Program-made: the position numbers and the translations under genes
Notes under the pieces: model-generated
Database searches by the model: none
The model's input: only the letters and a program-made list of their open reading frames with translations
What the model was told of the DNA's origin: nothing
DNA from: an uncultured Collinsella sp.
GTDB lineage: Bacteria > Actinomycetota > Coriobacteriia > Coriobacteriales > Coriobacteriaceae
Length of the DNA stretch: 64,000 nt
Assembly: GCA_902479065.1 (NCBI GenBank)
Contig: CABSNM010000004.1
Span: 54,819-118,818 of the forward strand
Direction: 5' to 3'
Shown: piece by piece, positions 25,032 through 33,948 of the stretch
How the letters are laid out: every line of letters begins with the position of its first letter
How positions within the stretch are numbered: position 1 is the stretch's first letter

Positions 25032-25232
25032 GTGCATTTTTAGGAGTATTCAACATAACCAAGGGCTTCGGGCGCCACGACAAATGCCAAAGACCGCGAA
25101 TATCCCTGCAAATCAAACGCTGTCAGCCCGTAACCCCACCCATCATTCGTAGAAAACATCGAGAACTCCCGATTTTTTGCCCGAAGCCGGTATGCAGGGG
25201 CCTTTGATTGCAGAATACTCGCAAAAATGCAC
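25032..25232. repeat. MITE-like element with 20-bp terminal inverted repeats
   Basis: Ends GTGCATTTTTAGGAGTATTC (25032-25051) and, reversed, GTGCATTTTTGCGAGTATTC (25213-25232) define a segment of about 200 bp. On the minus strand it holds a short frame (about 40 codons, ending at the left repeat), which I do not regard as a proven gene. A third GTGCATTTTT occurs at 32752 without a partner. Confidence 0.55.
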
Positions 25233-25270
25233 GTCGCCACCGCCCCCACATGGCGCGAAGCAAAACAAAA

Positions 25271-25381
25271 GGGCGACCTTCCTTTCCGGCGCACTCCGCA
25301 GGACGAAAGAACCTCCGCCGCACAAAGTGCGCAGCGGAGGTTCTTTCATGTCCGAGGACGCGCCGGAAAGGAAGGTCGCCC
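25271..25381 (-). repeat. Large nested hairpin F, copy 2 (downstream of ilvE)
   Basis: Perfect 22-bp outer arms (25271-25292, 25360-25381) enclose a second perfect hairpin with 14-bp arms (GAAAGAACCTCCGC, 25305-25318; partner 25334-25347). It lies 24 nt after the ilvE stop and probably ends or stabilises its transcript. Confidence 0.8.
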
Positions 25382-25404
25382 TCGGGCCGGACAGCTAAGA
25401 CAGC

Positions 25405-26457
25405 TTACGCGACGGTGTAAACCCAGTTGTGCTTGTCCTCGACAGCACCAGACTGGATACCAGTCAGGGTCTCGCGGAGCTTCTTCATCACAGGGCCGAT
25501 CTCGGTGTAGCCAGCCGGGAAGGTCACGGTCTCGTCGGCACCGTAAACCTTGTTGTCGATCTCGCCAACCGGGGAGATGACGGCAGCGGTGCCGCACAGG
25601 CCGCACTCGACAAAGGTGCCGGCCTTGACCTCGGCCCACTCGACGGGACGCTGGTCAACGGTCATGCCCAGGTCCTGAGCAACCTGAACGAGCGAACGGC
25701 GGGTGATGGAAGGCAGAATGGAGTCGGTGTGGGACTGCGGAACGACGAGGGTGCCGTCCTCCTTCACGAATAGGACGTTAGCGCCACCGGTCTCCTCGAC
25801 ATAGGTGCGGGACTCGGAATCGAGATACAGGTTCTCGGCATAGCCCTCGCGGTGAGCCTCCATCGTGGGCTTGAGGGACATGGCGTAGTTCAGGCCGGCC
25901 TTGATGTTGCCGGTGCCATGCGGTGCTGCACGGTCATACTCGGAAACGCGCAGCTTGACGGGCTTGAGGCCACCCTTAAAGTACGGACCGACCGGGGTCA
26001 CGAGAATGCGGAACGTGTACTCAGGAGCGGGAGCCACGCCGATCACGTCACCGGAGCCGATCATAAACGGACGCACGTACAGGGTCGCGCCGGAACCGAA
26101 GGGCGGAACCCAGGCGGCGTTGGCAGAAACGACCTGCTTGACGGCCTCAACGAACTTGTCCTTGGGAAACGGGGGCATCTCGAGGCGCTGGGCAGAGTTA
26201 TACATACGCTCAGCGTTCATGTCGGGACGGAAGCAGACGATGCTGCCGTCCTCGGCGGTGTAGGCCTTCAGGCCCTCAAAGACCTCCTGGCAGTAATGGA
26301 AGATACCGCCGCACTCGGAGACGTGCAGGGTGTGGTCGGTGGTCAGGCCGCCCTCGTCCCACTCGCCGTCCTTCCAATGGGCCTCGTAGCTGTAATCAGT
26401 CTTCATGTAGCCAAAGCCGAGGCTACCCCAATCGATATCCTTCTTCTCGACAGTCAT
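25405..26457 (-). CDS. ilvE: Branched-chain amino-acid aminotransferase
   Basis: 350 residues, PLP fold type IV. It catalyses the last step of Leu, Ile and Val synthesis, or the first of their breakdown. Seen: VFEGLKAY, YVRPFMIGSG, the PLP lysine in GTGNIKAGLNYA, YVEETGGANVLFV and CGTAAVISPVGEI, all typical of class II bacterial and mitochondrial-like BCATs. ATG 26457 is chosen because GGAGCG lies 6 nt upstream. A possible -10 (TACAAT, 26611-26616, minus strand) and a palindromic site at 26647 lie upstream. Monocistronic. Confidence 0.95.
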   Translation of the reverse strand: MTVEKKDIDWGSLGFGYMKTDYSYEAHWKDGEWDEGGLTTDHTLHVSECGGIFHYCQEVFEGLKAYTAEDGSIVCFRPDMNAERMYNSAQRLEMPPFPKDKFVEAVKQVVSANAAWVPPFGSGATLYVRPFMIGSGDVIGVAPAPEYTFRILVTPVGPYFKGGLKPVKLRVSEYDRAAPHGTGNIKAGLNYAMSLKPTMEAHREGYAENLYLDSESRTYVEETGGANVLFVKEDGTLVVPQSHTDSILPSITRRSLVQVAQDLGMTVDQRPVEWAEVKAGTFVECGLCGTAAVISPVGEIDNKVYGADETVTFPAGYTEIGPVMKKLRETLTGIQSGAVEDKHNWVYTVA

Positions 26458-26646
26458 ATGTCGCTCCTTACATACACAGTTGCATACTCGCGAACTCGCA
26501 CGCAAGGACCGAGGCCGACCGCGTCGCAACGTCGCACGCCCGGAGCGTAGAGCCGGACGGGACACGCGAACAGCATCAAAGCCGATGGCACGTCGATTCG
26601 CATGCACGAGATTGTACTCCGCACGCGCGTCGGATAAAACGTTTTT

Positions 26647-26662
26647 CTTTAACTAACTAAAG
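26647..26662. promoter_or_regulatory. CTTTA-N6-TAAAG palindrome upstream of ilvE
   Basis: CTTTAACTAACTAAAG, about 190 nt upstream of the ilvE start and just upstream of its candidate promoter. The same half-sites and spacing occur in the leader of the amino-acid importer (53165-53184). Confidence 0.5.
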
Positions 26663-26680
26663 TATTTTCATTTGATCGAA

Positions 26681-26718
26681 GCTAAAGAGGCCCGCCACCG
26701 TAAGCGGTGACGGGCCTC
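26681..26718 (-). terminator. Terminator after dedA
   Basis: On the minus strand GAGGCCCGTCACCG-ctta-CGGTGGCGGGCCTC followed by TTTAGC, about 40 nt after the dedA stop. Confidence 0.85.
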
Positions 26719-26755
26719 AACTGTACGGTCTGCGCGCTGGCTCGAGCTAGGCGTT

Positions 26756-27394
26756 CTATTTGCCCAGCTTAGCCTTGACCAGACCGACCACGGTCGGGAT
26801 GATCGACACGGCAACGATGCCAACGATTAGCAGCTCAAAGTGCTCCTGCACAAAGGGAATGCCACCAAAGAAGTAGCCCAACAGTGTAAAGAGCGTTGAC
26901 CAGGTAATGCCACCCAGCACGTTAAAGATGACAAAGTTGCGCCAGTGCATGCCGCCCATGCCGGCGATAAAGGGCACAAAGGTGCGGATAAACGGGAAGA
27001 AGCGACCCAGGAAGATGGCCAGGTGACCCCACTTGTCCAAGAAATCCTCGGACTTTTTGATGCGCTCGGGCGTCATAGCCTTGACCTTGCCCGAAGCGAT
27101 GATCTTTTTGCCAAAGAAGTGACCGATCATAAAGTTGCACTGATCGCCCAAGATGGCAGCAGCCCATGCGGTGGCCAGCAGGGCCACGATGTTAAAGCCA
27201 CCGTTGTGGGCAAAGAAGCCCGAAGCAAACAGCAGCGAGTCGCCAGGGAGAAACGGGAAGAACACCACGCCCGTCTCGATAAAGATGATCAGGAACACGC
27301 AGCCGTAGGCCATAAGCGGGCCGGCGGCGATCCAGCTGGCAATCGCGGTGCGCGGGTCTTTGAGCAGCTCGGCGATAAAATTAATGAAACCCAT
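26756..27394 (-). CDS. DedA-family membrane protein
   Basis: 212 residues, a SNARE-associated/DedA (VTT) membrane protein. Landmarks are FIETGVVFFPFLPGDSLLF, the GxxxG-rich GDQCNFMIGHFFGKK, and FLGRFFPFIRTFVPFIAGMGGM with the conserved FxRxxR-type arginines. Recent work links DedA proteins to undecaprenyl-phosphate and phospholipid flipping; the exact lipid is not inferable here. ATG 27394 is chosen (AGAGG upstream); the frame extends 28 codons further without homology. It is divergent from cysE. Confidence 0.93.
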   Translation of the reverse strand: MGFINFIAELLKDPRTAIASWIAAGPLMAYGCVFLIIFIETGVVFFPFLPGDSLLFASGFFAHNGGFNIVALLATAWAAAILGDQCNFMIGHFFGKKIIASGKVKAMTPERIKKSEDFLDKWGHLAIFLGRFFPFIRTFVPFIAGMGGMHWRNFVIFNVLGGITWSTLFTLLGYFFGGIPFVQEHFELLIVGIVAVSIIPTVVGLVKAKLGK

Positions 27395-27617
27395 GAAGTA
27401 AAACCTCTCAGTTGTGGGCGCGGATACGTCCAAGTTGACCAGTATACGGTTGCAGCGCCCCCTCGTGCGCAACCCCACAAAAGCATGACTCCATTACCAG
27501 CAAGTATGCATAACTGACACCTGTCGTGCAATGCCGCCAAGAATGTCCTTCCTAATCCCTAGCGAATCGCTATACTTTATTGAATCGCATTGCCATGGCG
27601 CTAAGGGAGGGCGGCCG

Positions 27618-28322
27618 GTGAGCTTTATCAATACCATTCGCGAGGACATCAAGACCGTCCAAGCGCAGGACCCCGCCGCGCAAAACGGTCTAGTCATCTT
27701 CCTTTCCTATCCTGGCCTGCACGCCAAGTGGAACCACGTGCCCGAGCACTGGCTCTGGGAGCACGGTCATCGCTCGCTCGCCCGTGTGCTCTCGCAAATC
27801 ACCCGCCACATCACCGGCGTCGAGATTCACCCTGCCGCGCAGATTGGCAAGCACTTCTTTATCGACCACGCCATGGGCGTCGTCATCGGCGAAACCACCA
27901 TTGTGGGCGACAACTGCGTGCTCTACCAGGGCGTCACGCTTGGCGGCACCGGCAACGAGACCGGCAAACGCCACCCCACTCTGGGTAACAACGTCACCGT
28001 GGGCACGGGCGCCAAGGTGCTCGGCAACATCCGCATCGGCAACAACGTCAAGATTGGCGGCAACTCGGTCGTCGTCAAGGACGTACCCGACAACTGCACC
28101 GTCGTGGGCGTGCCGGGACGCATCATCAAGCGCAACGGCTGCCGTGTGTTCGAGGAGAGTTTCGACGCCAAGCAGCATCGTGAGTACATGCCCGATGACG
28201 CCGCCGAGCAGAGTGCCCTCAACCGCCAAGGTATCACCGAGAACGCCCGCCGCGTCAAAGAACTCGAGCGAGAGGTGGCCGAGCTCAAAGCCCTCGTCGC
28301 CAAGCTCGCGGACGAACGCTAG
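27618..28322 (+). CDS. cysE: Serine O-acetyltransferase
   Basis: 234 residues. It makes O-acetylserine from serine and acetyl-CoA, the committed step of cysteine synthesis. The left-handed beta-helix hexapeptide core is clear: [44 protein letters not shown] with the catalytic DHAMG/His, and [27 protein letters not shown]. It is the short EpsC/SAT type lacking the long N-terminal domain, with a C-terminal coiled coil (about 200-234) instead of a typical inhibitory tail. The start is GTG 27618 with GGGAGGG 7 nt upstream. A -10-like TATACT lies near 27570. Confidence 0.95.
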   Translation: MSFINTIREDIKTVQAQDPAAQNGLVIFLSYPGLHAKWNHVPEHWLWEHGHRSLARVLSQITRHITGVEIHPAAQIGKHFFIDHAMGVVIGETTIVGDNCVLYQGVTLGGTGNETGKRHPTLGNNVTVGTGAKVLGNIRIGNNVKIGGNSVVVKDVPDNCTVVGVPGRIIKRNGCRVFEESFDAKQHREYMPDDAAEQSALNRQGITENARRVKELEREVAELKALVAKLADER

Positions 28323-28357
28323 AGGCGGACGGCCACCGACAACATTGACGCCAACGC

Positions 28358-28394
28358 AAAGGCGCGCCAGAGGATTCACCCCCGGCGCGCCTTA
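28358..28394 (+). terminator. Terminator after cysE
   Basis: AAGGCGCGCC and GGCGCGCCTT pair around a 17-nt loop and are followed by ATTTGTG. It lies between two converging transcription units. Confidence 0.75.
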
Positions 28395-28400
28395 TTTGTG

Positions 28401-28431
28401 ATGTGGCAAAGAGACTGTCCCTTTGTCACAT
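28401..28431. repeat. GGGACAG hairpin, family C, copy 2
   Basis: ATGTGGCAAAGAGAC-T-GTCCCTTTGTCACAT, with two non-complementary positions. It touches the stop codon of the ABC gene at 28431, so it sits at the very end of that transcript. Confidence 0.8.
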
Positions 28432-30431
28432 TATGCGAACTGGCTCAGATAGAGGTCGGCGTAGGCACCCTCGGCAGCCAGCAGCTCCTTATGCGTGCCC
28501 TGCTCGATAATGTTGCCGTGATCCATGACCAAGATCAGGTCGGCGTCCACGATCGTCGACAGGCGGTGCGCGATCACAAAGCTCGTGCGCCCGCGCATGA
28601 GCGCGTCCATGGCACGACCGATGGCAAGCTCGGTGCGCGTGTCCACGCTTGAGGTCGCCTCGTCCAGGATGAGAATCGCCGGGTTGTTGAGCAGCACGCG
28701 CGCAATGGTCAGCAGCTGGCGTTGGCCCTGACTAATGCTCTCGGCATCGTTAGCCACACGCGTGTCGTAGCCCTGCGGCATAGTGCGCACGAAAAAGTCG
28801 ACCTGCGCGGCACGAGCGGCGGCCACGATCTCCTCGCGCGTTGCCTCGGGGCAGCCGTAGGCGATGTTTTCGGCAATCGTGCCATCGAATAGCCAGGCGT
28901 CCTGCAGCACCATGCCAAACTGCTGCCGTAGCTCACCGCGGTCCATGAGGCGCGTATCCACACCGTCAAGCGTAATGCGGCCGCCGTCGATCTCGTAAAA
29001 GCGCATGAGCAGGTTGATGAGCGTCGTCTTGCCTGCGCCCGTGGTTCCCACCACGGCAATCTTCTGGCCCGGCTCGGCGGTAAACGACACGTCGCGCATA
29101 AGCGGCTTGCCGGGCGAATAACCAAAGCGCACATGCTCAAAGGAGACGCGGCCCTCCACGCGACCCGGCAGCTTGGCGGCCTTGTCCGGCAGCGGATCGG
29201 CCTCCATCTCGGGCTCATCGAGCAGGTCGAACACGCGCTCTGCACTCGCCAGCGCGCTCTGCAGCGAGTTGAAGGTAAACGACAACTGCGTCATGGGCTC
29301 GGATGCCTCGTAGATAAACTGGAAGAACGCCTGGAACACGCCGACGGTCATGTGGCCGGCAACCAGCATACTGCAACCCACAATCGCAATCACGATCTGT
29401 GCCAGGCGGCCGATAAAGCGCACCGCGGGGCCGACGGCGTTAATCATAAAGTCGGCCTTGGCACTCACGCGTGCCAGCTCGCCCGAGGCCTGGTGCACCT
29501 CGGCAGAACTTTGGCGTTCGCGGTTAAACGCGCGGATCACCAGACGGCCCGAATAGCCTTCCTCGACCGCACTCGTAATCTTGGACACCCACTCCTGGCG
29601 CTCGCCCGTCACATCGTGTGTGCGGCGCGAGACGACCTTCGTCACCAGCAGCGACAGTGCCGTAAAGAACAGAAAGACGAGCGTAAGCTGCACGCTGAAC
29701 ACGAACATCACGCTCACAGCACCAACAACCGTGCCGATCGACACGAGCAGCTGCAGCAATCCGCGCTGCATGCTCTCGGACATCTTGTCCAGGTCGTTGG
29801 TCGCGCGGCTGACGACCTCGCCGGGACGATGCGCGTCAAAATAGGCGAGTGGCAGACGGTTGAGCTTTTGCGCGATGCGGTTGCGCAGGCGCAGATTGAG
29901 ACGCTCAGCGACGCTCGACATCAAAAAGCTCTGGAGCGCATAGAACGAGGCAGCGGCAGTCCAGATCATAAAGTAGACGAAAATGGTCTTGCCGCAGTTC
30001 TCCCAGGTGATGCTGAAAGTGGTGTCGTTGGCAAACGCCACCTGAATGTGGCCCCACAGCTCATCGATCACGCGGGCGCTATATGCCGGCGCGGCGGTGT
30101 TAAAGATGACATAGAACACAATGCTCGCGAACACGATATAGAAGCGCCAATGGTCGCCGGCAGCCTCACTCCACAGGCGGCGCACCGTCGCCCAGGTATC
30201 CCGAGGCGTCTCGTCCTCGTCTTCGTCGTCCACGTCGCGCATACGCTCTGCCTCGGCGCGGGCGCGCTCGTCCTCGGCACGTTCGTTTTCCTCGTAGAGC
30301 GCTTGGCGGCGAGCCTCGCGCTCCGCCGCCTTGGCGGCTTCGTCCAGGTCGGGCGCGACGCCCGTCTCCTCGACTGTCTCTACAACCGCAGCGCCATCGA
30401 CGATGCCCTGCTTCTTGAGCTCCTCGGTCAT
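28431..30431 (-). CDS. ABC exporter half-transporter (consensus-site subunit)
   Basis: 666 residues. An acidic, coiled N-terminal extension of about 85 residues (Glu/Ala/Arg-rich) precedes a six-helix membrane domain (about 110-395) and an NBD (about 430-665). Walker A GTTGAGKTT, signature SISQGQRQ (Gln-Gly-Gln instead of GGQ), and Walker B ILILDEATSSVD with the catalytic Glu are seen. It follows its partner by one base; ATG 30431 has GGGAGG 9 nt upstream. Together they form a MarR-controlled heterodimeric exporter that mirrors the pair at 15785-19519. Confidence 0.92.
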   Translation of the reverse strand: MTEELKKQGIVDGAAVVETVEETGVAPDLDEAAKAAEREARRQALYEENERAEDERARAEAERMRDVDDEDEDETPRDTWATVRRLWSEAAGDHWRFYIVFASIVFYVIFNTAAPAYSARVIDELWGHIQVAFANDTTFSITWENCGKTIFVYFMIWTAAASFYALQSFLMSSVAERLNLRLRNRIAQKLNRLPLAYFDAHRPGEVVSRATNDLDKMSESMQRGLLQLLVSIGTVVGAVSVMFVFSVQLTLVFLFFTALSLLVTKVVSRRTHDVTGERQEWVSKITSAVEEGYSGRLVIRAFNRERQSSAEVHQASGELARVSAKADFMINAVGPAVRFIGRLAQIVIAIVGCSMLVAGHMTVGVFQAFFQFIYEASEPMTQLSFTFNSLQSALASAERVFDLLDEPEMEADPLPDKAAKLPGRVEGRVSFEHVRFGYSPGKPLMRDVSFTAEPGQKIAVVGTTGAGKTTLINLLMRFYEIDGGRITLDGVDTRLMDRGELRQQFGMVLQDAWLFDGTIAENIAYGCPEATREEIVAAARAAQVDFFVRTMPQGYDTRVANDAESISQGQRQLLTIARVLLNNPAILILDEATSSVDTRTELAIGRAMDALMRGRTSFVIAHRLSTIVDADLILVMDHGNIIEQGTHKELLAAEGAYADLYLSQFA

Positions 30432-30432
30432 G

Positions 30433-32169
30433 CTACTCACCTCCCTTCATCTGCGATTCCGCGATTGCGCGGTACACCTCGCAGGTTTCCATGAGCTCGT
30501 CGTGCGTGCCTAGGCCCACGATCTCGCCGTCTTTGAGCACCACGATCTGATCGGCATGCAAAATAGTCGAGATGCGCTGGGCGATGATGAGCACCGCGGC
30601 ATCGCACGTCTCGTCCTGCAGCGCATGGCGCAGTGCCGCATCGGTCTTAAAGTCCAGGGCCGAAAAACTGTCGTCGAAGATATATAGATCGGCATGCTTC
30701 ATGAGTGCGCGGGCAATCGCCAGGCGCTGGCGCTGACCACCCGAGAAGTTCGTGCCGCCCTGGGCCACCGGCGTATCGAGCCCCTGGGGCTGGTCGAGCA
30801 CAAAGGTGCTCTGGGCAACCTCCAGCGCATGGAGCATGTCAGCCTCAGTCGCGTCTTCGTTGCCAAAGCGCAGGTTGCTCGCCACCGTACCCGAGAACAG
30901 CCATGCCTTCTGCGGCACATAGGCGATACGCCCGCGGATGTCGTCTTGCGAAAGGTCGCGCAGATCGATGCCATTCAGGCGAATGGCGCCCTTCGTGGCA
31001 TCGTGGAAGCGAAGCAAGAGCTTGGCCACCGTCGACTTGCCCGAACCCGTCGAGCCTACAATCGCCGTGGTCTGGCTACGGCGACAGGCAAAGCTCAGGT
31101 CGCACAGGGTATCCTCGTCGGCATCGTCAAAACGGAACGACATGTGGTCGAACACGGCCACCGCGTCGGCACCGTCAACAGACTCCGCCGCGCACGTGTC
31201 CAGCGTGCGCTTGCCGTCCACGATGCTCGGCTCAATCTCCAACACCTGCTGCGCACGGTTCAGGCATGCGGCGGCGCGTGGGAGCGTCAGAATCACCATC
31301 TGCGCCGTCATCACAAAGAACAGGATCAGGATCGCGTACTCCAGCACGGCCGAGATGCTACCGATTTGCATGGCGTGGACGCCCACGCGGTTGCCGCCCA
31401 CCCACAGCACCGCCACCTCGGCGATATTCATCAAAAAGAAGCTGGAGCTGTCGAGACCCACAAACAGGTGGTTGACCTTGATGGCATTGGCCGCGTAATC
31501 GCTAAACACCTCGTCCAGGCGCTGCTCCTCGTGGCGCTCCTTGTTAAATGCGCGGATGACGCGCACGCCCACGATGTTCTCGCGCAGCACCACGTTCATG
31601 CGGTCGATAAAGCTCTGCAGGCGCATAAAGATCGGCGCGGCGTTGGCAACGGTAAAGACCGCCGCCACCAGCACGATCGCAACCACCACGCCCAGCAGCG
31701 TACCCATGGCGGGATCGATGAACCAAGCAAAAATGATGCCTGCCACGGCCAAGAACGGCACCGGCAGCACCAGCTGAATCGTCTGAAGGACAGCTTGCTG
31801 AATCACGTTGATGTCGTTGAGCGAGCGCGTGATCATCGAACCCGTGCCAAAGCGCTCAAAGTCGCTGGCGGACAGCTCGAGCGACTTGTCGTACACGGCA
31901 TTGCGGATATCGCAGGCCACGTTGGCGGCCAGGCGCGCCGAAAGATAGCAGCCCAGCACCGTGCCGCCGCTGGCCATGCCGGTCGCGATAAGCATGTACA
32001 GGCCGTTGCGTAATATATAGTCGACATCACCCGTGGTAATACCGGTGTTGACCATGTTCGCCAGCATCGTGGGAACCAACAGCGTACCGACGTTATCTAT
32101 CAGCACCGCAAACAGCGTCACCGCAATCAGACCGCGGTACGGCCTCATAAACCTCATTAAGAGTCGCAT
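30433..32169 (-). CDS. ABC exporter half-transporter (degenerate-site subunit)
   Basis: 578 residues: membrane domain (about 10-300) and NBD (about 335-575). Walker A GSTGSGKST and signature FSGGQRQR are normal, but Walker B is LYIFDDSFSALD with Asp instead of the catalytic Glu, and the switch region reads IIAQRIST with Gln replacing the H-loop His. It is therefore the non-catalytic half of a heterodimer. Its start (ATG 32169) overlaps the end of the marR-like gene by 13 nt; a second ATG (32157) follows GAGGGGG and is possible. Substrate unknown. Confidence 0.92.
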   Translation of the reverse strand: MRLLMRFMRPYRGLIAVTLFAVLIDNVGTLLVPTMLANMVNTGITTGDVDYILRNGLYMLIATGMASGGTVLGCYLSARLAANVACDIRNAVYDKSLELSASDFERFGTGSMITRSLNDINVIQQAVLQTIQLVLPVPFLAVAGIIFAWFIDPAMGTLLGVVVAIVLVAAVFTVANAAPIFMRLQSFIDRMNVVLRENIVGVRVIRAFNKERHEEQRLDEVFSDYAANAIKVNHLFVGLDSSSFFLMNIAEVAVLWVGGNRVGVHAMQIGSISAVLEYAILILFFVMTAQMVILTLPRAAACLNRAQQVLEIEPSIVDGKRTLDTCAAESVDGADAVAVFDHMSFRFDDADEDTLCDLSFACRRSQTTAIVGSTGSGKSTVAKLLLRFHDATKGAIRLNGIDLRDLSQDDIRGRIAYVPQKAWLFSGTVASNLRFGNEDATEADMLHALEVAQSTFVLDQPQGLDTPVAQGGTNFSGGQRQRLAIARALMKHADLYIFDDSFSALDFKTDAALRHALQDETCDAAVLIIAQRISTILHADQIVVLKDGEIVGLGTHDELMETCEVYRAIAESQMKGGE

Positions 32170-32657
32170 GCGTCCCCCTCGCCCTTATCGTCAGTCTCGT
32201 TCTCGGCGGCCACTTGCCGTTTAAATGCCTCGCACTCTTCGTTAAGAACATGGGAGAACTTACCGACCAAGCGCATGATCTCGCACTGTTCCCACGGCTC
32301 GAGCGCCTCGAATGCCTGTTGCTCGGCTTTTTGCGCCGGCAACGCGTAGCGCTTGGCAAACCGCACGCCTTCTTCGGTCAGTCGTACAACCTTGTTTTTA
32401 CGACTGCCCTCGGCAAACTCCAACGTCGCAAGCCCTCGCGCCCTAAGCGTTTTAATCGCCGAATTGATGGTCTGTTTGCTGTAGAACCATTCACTCGTCA
32501 GCCGACTCACGGCAACGCTTCCGCCCGCTGCACTCGTGTCGACGAGCATCCAGTAGGCGCAGTCCGAAAGGCCGCAGGCGCGCGAGAACTCCGAATAGAT
32601 ATGGTCGAGTCCATTGAGCAACCGATCGAAGTCGACCAGCGTAACCGCACTATTCAT
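32157..32657 (-). CDS. MarR-family regulator of the downstream exporter
   Basis: 166 residues. The winged-helix core is visible: a helix-turn-helix FYSKQTINSAIKTLRARGLATLEFAE and the wing with KNKVVRLTEEG (about 65-115). Flanking helices form the usual dimer part. Start ATG 32657 has GGTGGGAT upstream. It is the first gene of an operon with the two ABC half-transporters, with overlapping ends. By family precedent it represses this operon and is released by a ligand that the transporter exports; the ligand is unknown. Confidence 0.85.
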   Translation of the reverse strand: MNSAVTLVDFDRLLNGLDHIYSEFSRACGLSDCAYWMLVDTSAAGGSVAVSRLTSEWFYSKQTINSAIKTLRARGLATLEFAEGSRKNKVVRLTEEGVRFAKRYALPAQKAEQQAFEALEPWEQCEIMRLVGKFSHVLNEECEAFKRQVAAENETDDKGEGDACDS

Positions 32658-32775
32658 CTATCCCACCATTCAATTGTCCGATTTTTGACCAATTATGTGT
32701 CTCTAGATTAGTCCGAGTTTTGACTATCGTCAACAGGCTCTCCGCAAATGCGTGCATTTTTATGGCCTATCGGCA

Positions 32776-32812
32776 GAAAAAGACCGCCGGCGCGGGGGCG
32801 GCGCCAGCGGTC
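32776..32812 (-). terminator. Terminator after the 96-residue gene
   Basis: On the minus strand GACCGCTGGCGCCG-ccc-CGCGCCGGCGGTC followed by TTTTT. Confidence 0.85.
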
Positions 32813-32838
32813 ACGTGAAAATCGGGTTTTATTGCCTG

Positions 32839-33129
32839 TTAAGCGGCGACGGCCTCATAGACCGTAGCGCCCGAGAAGCTGTCATGCAGGCTCTTGCCGG
32901 CAATCCACGGCAGCTCGACGACCTCGCAGACCGTGTTGACCAACTCAGAACAGTCAGTAAAGTGGCCCTTGTCGTTGAGGGCCTCGCAATCCTGAACACG
33001 CCAATAGCCATCGGTGTGCGTGATGTAGTACTCGTGATCGTTGATCGACACGAAAGCGCGCGTCTTGGAACGCAGCAGCTTCAGAAATCCTTCGAAATCG
33101 GTCTCGACGACATCTCCAGCCTGGAACAT
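32839..33129 (-). CDS. Small conserved-looking protein of unknown function
   Basis: 96 residues, not recognised. It is soluble, acidic and mixed alpha/beta by eye (VVETDFEGFLKLLRSKTRAFVSINDHEYYITHTDGYWRVQDC...), with Cys in CEAL, FTDCSEL and NTVCEVV. ATG 33129 is preceded by AGGAGGTAACATC, one of the strongest ribosome-binding sites in the window, and the gene has its own terminator, so it is very likely real and well expressed. It stands alone between the exporter operon and a nitroreductase gene. No function is claimed. Confidence 0.8.
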   Translation of the reverse strand: MFQAGDVVETDFEGFLKLLRSKTRAFVSINDHEYYITHTDGYWRVQDCEALNDKGHFTDCSELVNTVCEVVELPWIAGKSLHDSFSGATVYEAVAA

Positions 33130-33423
33130 GATGTTACCTCCTGGCCCGGCGCCACCACGGCGCATTGATAAACGTTGGTACTCCTTTAGTAAAACCTTTA
33201 TCAGAGGTTATGCGTTCGTCATTTAGGCAAGTGGTAAAAAACCGCAGGGTAGACGGGATAAAACGTTTAACCATCCCATTTGTTTGTCACATTCTGAAGG
33301 TACTTTTATGCAAACCTACTTTCCCAATTGGAATCTATCCTTTTGGCCGGGCAATTGACCGTCTATCGTTTGAGCCCGACGGGTATGAACGGGGCATCTG
33401 CAACGCCACCGCAAGGAGACACC

Positions 33424-33945
33424 ATGGAGACTATCGAAGCACTCATTCACCGCCGCAGCTGCCGCAACTACAGCGATCGTCCCGTCGAGGCCGAAAAGCT
33501 TGCACGTATTATCGAAGCCGGCCAATATGCACCGAGCGGCATGGGCCGCCAGCCGGTGACGTTTGTCGCCGTCACCGACCCCGCGACCGTCGAGCGTCTC
33601 TCGCAGCTCAACGCGCAAGTCATGGGCAGCAACAGCGACCCCTTCTATGGCGCCAAGACCGTTGTGGTGGTGCTGGTTGACCGCAGCGTGCCCACACATC
33701 TGGAAGACGGCTCGCTCGCCATGGGCAACCTGCTCAACGCTGCCTATGCGCTGGGCGTTGATTCGTGCTGGATTCATCGCGCCCACGAGGTTTTCGATTC
33801 GCCCGAGGGCCTGGAGCTACTGGCCAGTTGGGGTCTACCCGCCGACGGCAGCCTGCGCGGTGTCGGTCACTGCATTCTGGGCTATGCCGAGGACACGCTG
33901 CCCGAGCCCAAACCCCGCCGCGACAACGTGGTCTACGTAAGGTAA
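33424..33945 (+). CDS. Nitroreductase-family flavoprotein (short)
   Basis: 173 residues, about the minimum for the family. RRSCRNYSDRPV matches the FMN-phosphate motif; GQYAPSGMGRQPVTFVAV, GNLLNAAYALGVDSCWIHR and CILGYAED are further landmarks. AAGGAGACACC precedes ATG 33424. It differs from the 289-residue paralogue at 6410 in lacking the long C-terminal extension. Substrate unknown. Repeat J begins 4 nt after its stop. Confidence 0.9.
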   Translation: METIEALIHRRSCRNYSDRPVEAEKLARIIEAGQYAPSGMGRQPVTFVAVTDPATVERLSQLNAQVMGSNSDPFYGAKTVVVVLVDRSVPTHLEDGSLAMGNLLNAAYALGVDSCWIHRAHEVFDSPEGLELLASWGLPADGSLRGVGHCILGYAEDTLPEPKPRRDNVVYVR

Positions 33946-33948
33946 TTA

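Noticed and set aside
25040..25294. 84-codon minus-strand gene in the MITE-like segment
   Set aside because: It lies across inverted repeats, has no good ribosome-binding site and no known domain; kept as part of the repeat instead.
27395..27617. T-box or SAM riboswitch before cysE
   Set aside because: No T-box consensus (TGGNACC) or SAM-type core is visible; only a promoter-like TATACT was found.
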